DNA of 64,000 nt from Plecoglossus altivelis. Taxonomy: Eukaryota > Chordata > Actinopteri > Osmeriformes > Plecoglossidae. The notes below the pieces were generated by a model that worked only from the letters and a program-made list of their open reading frames with translations, made no database searches and was not told where the DNA came from. The translations under genes were made by a program, and so were the position numbers. Shown one piece after another: positions 13,320 through 23,451 of the stretch; the first letter of the stretch is position 1, and each line of letters starts with the position of its first letter. The stretch spans positions 7,779,903 to 7,843,902 of the forward strand of contig BROE01000013.1 of the NCBI GenBank assembly GCA_036571765.1, written 5' to 3'.

Positions 13320-13328
13320 CTATATAGA
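13320..13328 (+). promoter_or_regulatory. TATA-like box of larp6
   Basis: CTATATAGA lies about 80 bp upstream of the first in-frame ATG (13401) and about 550 bp upstream of the expected larp6 start. Two CACGTG-type E-boxes flank it (near 13293 and 13330). A start of transcription near 13350 would be expected from TATA spacing; this is inference. Confidence 0.4.
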
Positions 13329-13874
13329 CACGTGCGTTTTGTCGGCCATTCCAACTAGATATAAGCTAGTAGCAAACCGTCAGACAAGAGAAAAAAAAAC
13401 ATGCACGCTTTAGTGAATGTATTTCTTCGCTGTCTATCTTTTCTCTTTCCTCCCTCCTGGCTTCAGCTTGGGTTTTGCTGTTGGGTTGGGGATGAGTGCG
13501 GAGAGATGCCATGGCCCAATCCCAGAGCTCGTTTCAAACGCAGAAAGCCTCTTACATATCAGGAAGTAACAACACAAGACGGCTCCATCCCCTCGGTCTC
13601 CCCAGCTCCTGATTGCGTCTCGCTAGCTGCTGCAAGCCCCACGACACCTCAGGGTTCTCCGTGGGGTAGAATTTGGGAGCTTTGGCAAGCTGTGGAGCGC
13701 ATCATTGGGGCTCCCTTGACCATCCACCATCGCTGGTGCCAAGAGCGTCGAGGTTTATGTACGGCATATTCTGCCGCTTTTAACTCGAGCACCAAGAATC
13801 AAACATTCCAGGGAAGCTCTACAGTAGCTGAGGAAGCGAACGGTTCGGACGGAAACGCGTTCTCTACGGGTAAA

Positions 13875-16800
13875 ATGAGTGCGACCATGGAGTTTCCGAA
13901 CCCGATTGAACCCATATCAGATTCGTCAGGCGGTCAAGAGATGGATGAGGTGATTACGGTGGATCAACACCTGCAGGAAATGGGGACTCAAGTCACAATA
14001 ACAGTGGCTATTCAAGCAGCTGAGGACGAGGAGCCAGAGGAGGAGGTGTCCTCCAACAATTTAGATTTCCTGGGTGGCAGCTGTAGTGAAGACGAGATTG
14101 GAAGACACGACAAATCCAGGTAACGTCAATGCTAATGGCATGTCGCTGTACGATGGCATGTCAAGTGTACTTTCAAGCTTGATGTAAAACTGGACATAGA
14201 CCGATCCGATACCGATCCAACGTGGTTTGTTAATATTGCATAGTGGGGGAACCACATTCCACTAGTCATACAGTTGACATTCTGCAGTTCGACTATGTAG
14301 CCACCTGTTAGACGGGCGTTGTAGCCTAATCCCTGTGACGTAAAAGCCAAAGAAAGACCTGACCGATAAAGGATGGCACCTCCAGACAGTGCTCTTGGCT
14401 AATTCCCCTGCGTCATTCAACAACGTGTCCTGGCTTGTCGAGTAATAATTGTACAAGAGACATAATTTAATGTTTTGATTTGGTCGATTGTAGAGACCAA
14501 ATGTCTATTTTGAACTTGATCACTCAGCCAACTCTGTACCGGTTCAAGTAGTTTAAACTGTAGCGTTCACCGTCAGAGCAAGACTTTTAATGAAGGGACA
14601 CGCCGGGCGCGAAAAACAATCGAAACCATGTAACATTTGTAGTCGTCAGAGCGATTTGACTTTGGAACGTTAGGAATTTTACTATAAATGTAACCCTAAC
14701 CTTTGACATATGAGCGACCTGTTGGACAGTTGAACAGTTTGTCAGATTGATCTACGCGAAGCCGAGGAGGATTTGTTCGAGCATGTTTAGTTGTTAGTAG
14801 GATTTCCCGTCCTTCACGCTTTTTTGCTTGCATGTATTCTGTATATACGAAGGTAGAAATGCACGTTGTGGTCGTTATTGAGGGCGTGGAAGGCTAAAGG
14901 AGGGCGGATGAGTCAGCCACAATTTCATTCAGGTCTTTAGTCCATTTGCTGGCATACCTGCGCTTTATGTATATTGCCCTCTCTTTAAAAAATGATTAGA
15001 ACCCCATGTTCTGTCAGGCTATAATTGTCCTTAGTTTGATTCTGAAGCATGGTGGGTTTGCTAATCAGCCATGTCCTGCGTGGGAGGCAGAGGCTGTGAG
15101 GACCAGTGACTCTGCACTCTTCAGACTGGGAGGTCTCAGCTGCTCTGCCAGTGTTGGTGGGACACATTTTGGTGTTGAGGTTCTGGGCACCGAGGCAGTG
15201 TGTGACGATGGCCATGCTGTAGTTGCTCTACCTTATCATCTGCTCTCTGTAGAGAGAGAATGTAAAGCTTGCAGAAAGAGTGGGAGGGAAGGTTGTTTTT
15301 GTTTTTTTTGTTTCTTTCCTCCCTCTGCCATGTTGCTATGGCTGAGGCTGCTTCCACTATGCTGTCAAAACAGTCCTGTTATTCCCCTCGGTTTTCTTTG
15401 TGTACATGAAGCTGGCATGTTCTCCTTCCAGTGGCGCTGGCACAAGTGGCGGGGAGTTGGAGGAGGAGAGCTGGCAGCCACCAGACCCAGAGCTCACCCA
15501 GAAACTGGTGGCACAGATTGAGTACTACTTGTCTGACGAAAACCTGGAGCACGACGCCTTCCTGCTCAAGCACGTCCGACGTAACAAGCTGGGTTTTGTC
15601 AGTGTCAAGTTGCTCACCTCTTTCAAGAAGGTAAAAATTCCCTCTTTCTGCATTTCCCTCTTTCTGCATTTCCCGTTTTCTTTTAATTTCATCTCATGCT
15701 CTGGGGAAGGGGCCTTATGGGGCCTAGTGTTGGCTGAACGGCTGTTCCAAGTGTCAACATGGCAAGCCGTTGGGGGATGTAGTGCAATTCTCACATAGAA
15801 AAGCAACAGCTGGTGTGACTGAGACTCATACATACCCATTGATTTGGTAGGTTCTCTTTTCCATTTCCTCTGCCAATGAACTGTTTCTATCCACCTTCCT
15901 TTCTGGTTTTCGTTTCACAGCTGCCGCCAGAATATTTCGAAATGTTTCAATTTCTGAAGGAAGCGGCAACAACAAAATAAATGGTTTACTAGATAAGTGC
16001 GTTGATGGTGCTACCAGTGAATGAATCAGAACTTTGTTACATCTCGCTATTTTCTGAACATGCACTTGCTCAGTTTCAGTATCAGGAAGTTGGGGTTGGA
16101 GGAAGTTTCATTGTACAGGATGCTGTGAGTAACTGATTACGCTGCTCATTTCTTTTTAACTGTGTCATTTTCCCTCAGGTCAAGCATTTGACAAGAGACT
16201 GGAGAACAACCGCTTATGCGCTGAGGCACTCCACCCTGCTCGAGCTGAACGATGAGGGGCGGAAAGTGCGGCGCAGGCTGTCTGTACCTGTATTTGCCAG
16301 CGAGTCTTTGCCGAGTCGCATGCTGTTGCTCAGCGAGCTGCAGAGTTGGCCAGAGCTGGCTGTGCTGGAAGGCGGGACTGGAGACTGCGGTGAGGGAGGA
16401 GCCACCCAACAGGAACAACTGATGAAGCTGTTGCTGAAGGCGTTTGGAGTGTACGGTGCCATCGCCTCTGTGAGGGTTCTGAAGCCTGGCAAAGATCTGC
16501 CGGCTGACCTGAAGAAGCTGAGCGGGCGCTACATGCAGCTGGGCACAGAGGAGTGTGCCATCGTGGAGTTTGAGGAAGTGGAGGCAGCAGTGAAAGCCAA
16601 TGAAGCTGTAGGCAGTGAGGAGGGGGTGGGCTCTCTGGGTCTGAAGGTGGTTTTGATTGGCACCAAGCCGCCTAAGAAGAAGGTGCCCAAAGACCGGCAG
16701 CGCGAGGAGGGCGGGATGCGCAAGAGTCGCTCGCTCAACAGCCGAGTACGAGAGCTGCAGTACCACGGAGATGACTCTGCCTGTAGCTCGTCAGAGACCG

Positions 16801-17273
16801 AGAGCAACCCCACGTCTCCAAGACTGGCTCGCAAGTCCCGCTCCTACAACAAGCTAAGCCCCACTAGCGGCATCCTCGGCGCCTTCCAAAACAATCACCT
16901 GAGCCCGGCAGTGTCCCCGCGAACCAGCCCCTGGTCCAGTCCTCGTGCCAGCCCCTGTTCTCAACGCAAATCTCACAAGTCTCCACTGGCCAGTGAAGGC
17001 AGACTGAGCCCCGAGCCTGGGCGGCGCTGGGCAGATTACTCCTCAGACAGCAGCCTGACTCCCTCAGGTAGTCCCTGGGTACAGAGGCGCAGGCAGGTGG
17101 CCTCCCAGGAGAGCAGCCCTGTGGGGAGTCCCATGTTGGGCCGCAAGATCCAGAACGCAGATGGGCTTCCGCCAGGCGTCATGAGGCTACCGCGGGGACC
17201 AGACGGAACGCGTGGCTTCCACTGTGTCACGAGTGGTGAAAGAGGCAAGACTGCTGCTACCCAAACTGGATGA
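13875..17273 (+). CDS. larp6: LARP6, La-related protein 6
   Basis: LARP6 binds RNA; in vertebrates it is best known for binding the 5' stem-loop of type I collagen mRNAs and coordinating their translation. Three coding exons: 13875-14119, 15432-15630 and 16179-17273, with frame kept across both introns, giving 512 aa (human about 491). Residues about 96-180 are the La motif (IEYYLSDENL, FLLKHVRRNKLG, VKLLTSFKKVKHLTRDW). Residues about 196-310 form the divergent RRM (VRVLKPGKDLP, ECAIVEFEEVEAAVKA), ending in IGTKPPKKK. A serine/proline-rich stretch follows, then the conserved tail ADGLPPGVMRLPRGPDGTRG (SUZ-C-like, about residues 476-495). Start chosen: ATG at 13875 opens MSATMEFPNP and gives an acidic N-terminus of family-like length; the same frame stays open upstream to an ATG at 13401 (see findings). 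La-motif and RRM residues look intact. The a/b teleost paralogue cannot be decided. Confidence 0.95.
14120..15431 (+). other. larp6 intron 1
   Basis: 1.3 kb between the start exon and the La-motif exon, bounded by GTAACG and CTTCCAG. No repeat or extra exon was recognised. Confidence 0.8.
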
Positions 17274-18096
17274 AGAGAGGACCTTCACTCCCCTTTGCCC
17301 CCTCCCCTGAATTATCACAGCAGTATGGAGATGATATTTGGCCACCACATACTTCACACACCAACAAATGAATGACTTTATTTTTTTGTGTAATTGATGT
17401 CTTTAATTTTCTAGATCTGTCAGGTTTCATGGACATCTAGTTTGACCAGTTGATGGTTCATTTTGAGTTAACATGTGAATTAATATTTCTTTGTGGGGAA
17501 ATGCATCAGGTATTTTACTCATCTCTATCTGCTATCTAGAGACATTTTACATTGGAACAGTGGATGTGGACTTGAGTATCATTTAATTTTATTGGAACGT
17601 GTCTTCTGTCTTGGAAGTGTGTATGCGCGCGTGTGTGTGTAATCATTTTGTCTGTGAATGGTGTAAATGGTGTGATCAGTGAAATGGGCACATGGAGTTG
17701 ATATTAAGATATCCCCATATTGTCTGTTGTGATAATGTTACATGCTCTTTAAAACTGTGGCCATAATCTCCTGCCATAAGGTTGAAGTAGTCATCATATA
17801 CGGAGAAAGGATTTTCATTTTGAATTTTTGCCTTTTTTAAATTATTTTCCTTCCTTCTCAATGCCTTGGCAGTACGTTAACATAAGCTTCCAAAGTGAAG
17901 GGGAATCTCTTCCCAACTCCTGCAAAGATGATCTGCAGTTTGATGGGTCACTCTTCCTTGGCTGGTATCTGTTCCTATCAGTGTCGTGAGCTGGTAGCAG
18001 TGTCTAAAGTGGACTGATCAGGGAGGAGGATGATGTTTCACACCTCCTGTCTTTACATTTGAGCTGGACCATGTACAGTGCATTTCTTATTGTACA

Positions 18097-18102
18097 AATA
18101 AA
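18097..18102 (+). other. Poly(A) signal of larp6
   Basis: AATAAA about 825 bp after the larp6 stop, in AT-rich sequence and followed by a T/G-rich stretch. It is the first good signal after the stop codon, so the 3' UTR probably runs 17274 to about 18120. Confidence 0.65.
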
Positions 18103-18843
18103 TCACTAAAATTGCTTTTGGTATGATTTGGTGTCAAGTTTTTATAGATGATTGTAATTATAATTAGTGCGGTTAATGCCAGACAGACGTCATTGACTAC
18201 ATTGCACAGTGCAAGACTTATCATTTGAGATTTACTATGCAGATTGGAGTCTCATAAAGAGAAGTCAGACATGATGTTGGCTGGCTCTGACGCTGGTCTT
18301 CTGGGTTTGGCAGATGAGTTAGATGTGATCAGAGACATGTCATTATTCAGGTCAATTACATTTCAGGATGTAATTGGTGCAACTGTGCAAGATCATTCTC
18401 AGATGTTACTAAGCAACCATGCTGATATGCTTTTTTTTAATGAATCCTGGAGAGAACGCTCACCAAAATAGTACATTTATTTCTATGATGGTATAGGCTT
18501 AAAACTTTTAATGAGTGAGCGTTTTGTCAGCGACTGCTGTTTCCAAGAAATTCTACAAAACCTGAATGAATGGTCTTTTGTCCCTTCACTGCCTATTTGC
18601 AATTTAAATAATTTCAGTGCTTTTCAGAAGTCCATTTACCCAAATAGAGGCTATGTTCTAATTCACCGGTAGTGGTTTTTAAAAGCTTGAACAAGCAAAT
18701 ACCCAATTCTGTAACAGGACATATTAGGAATAGATCGGATGCAGGTTTTCCAATTGTGTGTGAGTCTTAGTTATTTACCGATCAGCATATGGGCTGCAGT
18801 ATTAAGATGAACAATTAAAAGTTTAGTGCTTATTGTGCTATGA

Positions 18844-19055
18844 CAGGGGTGTCAAACCCTGGTCCCAGAGGGCCGCTGTCCTGAAGGTTTTCCATGTTTC
18901 CCTGCTCCAGCACACCTGTTTCTAATGAAGGGTCATTATCAGGCTTCCGCAGAGCTTGATAACAACCCATTCATTAGAATCAGGTGTGCGGGAGCAGGGA
19001 AACGTCGAAAACCTTCAGGACAGCGGCCCTCGAGGACCAGGGTTTGACACCTCTG
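18844..19055. mobile_element. Palindromic hAT-type MITE (non-autonomous DNA transposon)
   Basis: A 212-bp element is almost entirely one inverted repeat. It starts CAGGGGTGTCAAACCCTGG and ends with the near reverse complement CCAGGGTTTGACACCTCTG, and the inner arms also pair (CTGAAGGTTTTCC with AAAACCTTCAG). It is flanked by 8-bp direct repeats differing at one base (TGCTATGA at 18836-18843, GGCTATGA at 19056-19063). CAGGG-type ends plus 8-bp duplications are typical of the hAT superfamily. No transposase is encoded. It closely resembles a MITE family widespread in fish genomes, from memory. Confidence 0.85.
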
Positions 19056-19063
19056 GGCTATGA

Positions 19064-20703
19064 TTTGTGAAGAGTCTAGAATAATATCACCACTAAACAA
19101 ACAAGTGGAAGACTAGCGTAGCTCCAGCCTTTTTAACAGGTGTGAAAGCAGTGTCGTGGAGTAAAAACCTTGATGGTGCATCAGCGTACAATAGATCTGA
19201 TGATGCCGCTGTCACACATTCAAAGTAGAGATGAAAAAATGTAGTGTCTGATGACTCCTCCTGTGGACGTTTGCCAAACTACTGAGTGTGAAGGAGGGTT
19301 AAAGTGTGGGTGGTGTGGGATTGACAGAATGGGATATGGAGTCCATGCCAAACTATTTACTACATAGTGCGGAGACTAGCCAAGCCTTAGAATTTACAGT
19401 ATCATTTTTGGAAAGATGGAGGTTTTGAATTGACAAGGAAGAGTACCTTCTTTAAATGTGGAGTTGTGTAGTCCCAGGATAAGGCAGCGCTTCTCAAGTG
19501 TGAAAAGAAGCAGGCATCTGTGAAAACGATCAGCTCAGAATGTAGGGGTGTATTCTAGGTCACCCAGAGGAAATCATGTATTCAATTTGATGTTGAAGTC
19601 AGTATCAAACTGTTGTGAACAGAATAAATGTAAGGCAGCAAATATTTTAGGACATTTAAGTTATATTTACAACATTTTAAAAAACATTTAAAACCATATA
19701 CAGTATCCAAGCAAAAAGAACAAATGTCCGTAACATTGAGATTTCCAGGACATTGAACCAAAATACGTTTGTTCTCGACCTTCTCAGCAGCGATGTCATA
19801 CAACATACCACCAGGGATATCCCTGGATAGGCCATACATGGAACTAAAACATGGCTGCAACATCAACAAGCCTTGTTGCATGAACAGCTTTAGGAACATT
19901 ACATGTGCATAGCACACCATGTCTGGCCATGCAGATAGTGTCTTCTATACTATGTAATCCTGAGATCTGACAGGTTACTGATAATATATTTGGGGGGGGG
20001 GGGGGGGGAGGAGGACTTTTGTAGTCAAATCCAGATATAATATGCAATAGCAAATCAACATTTTCAAGACAAAAAGTTCTTTCCAGGGGAGCACCCATTC
20101 TTTCAAAAGGGCATAGTGAAGAACCGTAAAACGCTGTACGTCCATCTATCCCTCATCTTGGATAATTGGAAGAACACTGGATGTTATCTGCACAGTACTT
20201 AACTATAATTGAAAAAGTTCTCCCCACTGGGACAGTCCATTTTCTCCAGATTTGTGGCTTTCCAGAATGATCTAGTAGCCATGGTTACACCTTGACCGCC
20301 TCCGTTTTAAAATGCAGCGAGGAAGCTGGCACCACAGGGGCCCAATCCCACATCTCAACTGTATAGACCGCTTTCCACCAAAAGCCAACCTCCACTTCAC
20401 ATTTGAACCTCACCGTCTTAAACCAACATAACCAAAGAATGAACCTGCACCGTACAGTTAGTGTACAGTACAGGACATTGGAGGAAGAGTGGGCTGGAAT
20501 ATGACACATGCAGGTTGTGACGTATTTGACGAGGCATACGCCGCAGTGTTCCTAGCAGATGGGACAGGATGCTGTGGGAGATTGAGCAGGCAGACGTGCT
20601 AATGGGGTGGCACGTTGGACGGTGAAAGAGTCAGGCAGTCTCAACAGGGAAGGGCACAGTGAAATCCTCCCCTCTTGCCTCTGCGACTCTGGGGCCCAGT
20701 CGT
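19064..20703. other. Intergenic DNA and probable 3' UTR of tm2d3
   Basis: There is no exon here that I can support. The right part probably carries the tm2d3 3' UTR (minus strand); no clear AATAAA on the minus strand was found. A run of 17 G lies at 19992-20008. Confidence 0.5.
19992..20008. repeat. Poly-G run
   Basis: 17 consecutive G between tm2d3 and larp6. Confidence 0.95.
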
Positions 20704-22652
20704 TCATATGTAGAGGGAGCCGTCTGCCGGCCCTACGTAGCCCACCCCTATCAGCAGCACGTCGATCAGGGTCCAGATACCCAGGCCCCCGAAGCTGAAG
20801 AGTTTTCCCAGGCCTTCTCTCCACTGGCCCAGATAGAAGCGATCAGCACCAAACCCACCTAGCGTGATGCTGCAGAAGGAGACAGAGCTTTCATCTTTTG
20901 TGCATCCCATCTTAATGAAGACATTAGTATTACTGGTGATACATCGAACTGTTAAGGAAATGGAGGTGAACCTAAAGCATACATATTTATGAGTTTCTTG
21001 GAGTAAGTTCAATCACTTTAGGACAGTTACCTGAGAGCCAGTGCAGTAGACCACTTGTATCCTCCAGTCCAGTTGCAGTATAAACGTTTCTGGAATTCCC
21101 TTTTACCTGTGCTCAAAGAAATGATCAATTAGCAAACCACATATGCCATTTTCAAGCTGTTATTATAACTACTATGTGATTTTACTTTCTATGTATTCTT
21201 TTAGTCCATTTTAAGAGCATTAATGTACTAATCAAGAAATCCCAGCCCTTGTGTATATGAGTTTCCTATACCTATGCAATGCACATGGTCTACAACATTG
21301 CAGGTGGCGTTGTAGCGCTTGCGTGGGCAGGAGACTGTCATACAACTGGTGGAGGTGCTGCATCTGTACTGAGTAGCATCCAGCTGCCAGCAGAACCGAC
21401 ACGTGACTGAGAGGCTAAAATTGTTTTTCTGCTGACCGGTCTCACCCTATAAGAACAAAACAAAACATGTCAACACAATTTATTAAACACTTTCTCTGTC
21501 ATGTTTGGTTTATTTGTATCATCACAACAGCAGACGCCTGTAATCACAGAGACCACACTGTCCCACTGGTATTCTTCATTTCACAGAGTGTGGTTTGAAC
21601 TCACTACGCAGTGGACGCCTCTCTTGGGCTTGCAATTGAAAGAAGCCGGTTTTCCGTAACTGCAGTTGTGGTGATAGCTACAGCTAATGCAGTCAGCTGG
21701 CAGCCTGCTGCAGAGACCTCCACTGGGGCACTTGGAAGCATAACTGTCCATGTCTGTGGGAGAGGCTGAAGAAACCAAATATAGATCAATGAGAGGCACA
21801 ACACGAATATGCATGTAAACACTGATGGAGATTCGACTGCAAACTCAGACATCTCCAATTATATACCAACAAACAAGCACAAAATGGTGTAACTCAGAGT
21901 CGTCTCACCAGAGCCTGCAGCAGGCACCACAGGGCTGGTGATGACAGGGCTGTACTGGGCATCACGACTGTAGGGGGGGTCTTGACCCAAATGGGGAGAG
22001 CTCATATACCCTTTTTTCAGACACAGGTAAAGAAAACATTTATGCATAGCTTGCTAAAAATAAGCTTTTCCGTTTACATGACAAACATGTTGTTATTTTA
22101 CAAAGTGACGATGTTATGGTATATTTTGAAAAGTTACGTTAGCTAAGAAATTGGATGGTCGGATTTTGGATGTTCTGCTGGGAGCGACGATGTACTGACT
22201 TATTATTAAGCTAACTGGCGTAGCCAACACTATTTATAAATCTTGGATTGTAACTATCAAAAGGTGGGACAAACAAGCCGACAATGGCATTACACTATAC
22301 ATACCATCAATCTGCTAGGCTGTATCTGACCATTTCAACCGTAGTAACCTCTGATGTCTGTCTATTGACAGTTGGGAGCAGTTATGTCGTTACGTTAGCA
22401 TGTTGGCAGCTAGACTGCTTACAAACCACTGTACTGAACGAGCTAGCTTAAGCTAACACTAGCTGGCTAACGGGAGCATGCTAGCCTAGCTAATCAGAAT
22501 CAAAGACAACGTTTCAACGATTCGTGTCCGGTGTTACATAGCTTACCATATACGCTTTGTACAAAAACGTCCGTGAACAAAAGCATGAAGATTCCGTGGG
22601 CTTTTAAGCATCGTCCTTTTTCTCCTCTGAAAATCTGAATGCTTGTTGTCAT
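20704..22652 (-). CDS. tm2d3: TM2D3, TM2 domain-containing protein 3
   Basis: TM2D3 (orthologue of Drosophila almondex) is a membrane protein linked to Notch signalling and phagocytosis. Six exons on the minus strand: 22652-22547, 22010-21909, 21765-21605, 21446-21272, 21106-21031 and 20869-20704. Frame is kept at every junction, giving 261 aa (human 247). The N-terminus carries a hydrophobic signal-like stretch (IFMLLFTDVFVQSV). A cysteine-rich ectodomain follows (KCPSGGLCSRLPADC, TCRFCWQL, STSCMTVSCPRKRY, YCNWTGGYKWSTALALS). The C-terminal TM2 domain, residues about 208-261, has two membrane helices joined by the DRF motif (ITLGGFGADRFYLGQW) and ends VGPADGSLYI, as in human. An in-frame ATG 21 codons upstream (22715) is an alternative start; 22652 was preferred because it puts the signal stretch nearer the N-terminus. 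Confidence 0.95.
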
Positions 22653-23451
22653 TGTGCCTGATACTGGCTGACTAGCTATCAAACCATTAGAACTTCCGCT
22701 TAAATTAAAACGCATTTATGCCCCACCCACAAAATACAGGTTTCAGAACCGGAGTAGTTCGCCCCTGATTGAACGACGTTTATACAGGCTTTGATGACTA
22801 ACTATGAAAAAATGACACCAAGCAAGTCCATTTCATTGACCTGTAATTTCACCAGCTCCGATCAAACAATACAATGCAAGGGATGCTGTCAGGTATGTAT
22901 TCATGGAATTGGTTTGATGAATTTAAGTTACTTTCTTTGAGAGTTTTCTTTTTGAGGTTGCATTCTCTTTTTCTTGAAAATTTAAATAATCCCCGAATAA
23001 CATAGTATGACCGTTTACACTTGACATTTACATTAAAATGTATATTGTCAAAACCTCCTGATAAATTAGTAGCACTTTAGCAGCAACATTACATTTGTAT
23101 TCTTCAGATTCTTGTTGTAAACTAGACCTTAAAAGAAAATATCCTTCTGACGCAGTCCATTTAACTTCACTAAGACTTTTCACATAGCAACATCCCATTC
23201 CTTCCACTTTCCACCTCAATACTTCTGAACCAATAAGATACCTAAATCTTGAACCACTAAGGGATTGGAACCCTGAATACTAATCTCAAACCAGTATATT
23301 ACCTTTACTTCAATAAATCAGATGAGCCTTCCCCACACCATCCCTTTTTATACTGGACCACAAATGCATTACATATCCCTCACTAGGCTATGTTTGAGCA
23401 AAACAATCTGATATGCATATCAGATGTCTTCCTCGGCCCATGGAGTCATCT
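22653..23451. other. tm2d3 promoter region and tars3 3' flank
   Basis: About 800 bp lie between the tars3 stop codon and the tm2d3 start; both genes are on the minus strand. The part next to tm2d3 should hold its promoter, and the part next to tars3 its 3' UTR. I saw no TATA box or convincing poly(A) signal. Confidence 0.45.

Larger units (their letters stand above)
10443..13320. promoter_or_regulatory. Divergent intergenic interval between lrrc49 and larp6
   Basis: About 2.9 kb separates the lrrc49 first coding exon (minus) from the larp6 TATA-like box (plus), so both promoters must lie here or in 5' exons. The sequence is AT-rich and has no convincing coding exon. It holds the X-box at 10735 and a TA microsatellite near 12311-12385. 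Non-coding 5' exons cannot be excluded. Confidence 0.55.

Noticed and set aside
15006..15521. 171-codon frame overlapping larp6 exon 2
   Set aside because: It covers intron 1 and reads exon 2 in a different frame from the conserved La motif.
16146..16834. Minus-strand frames opposite larp6 exon 3
   Set aside because: Shadows of a conserved coding exon on the plus strand.
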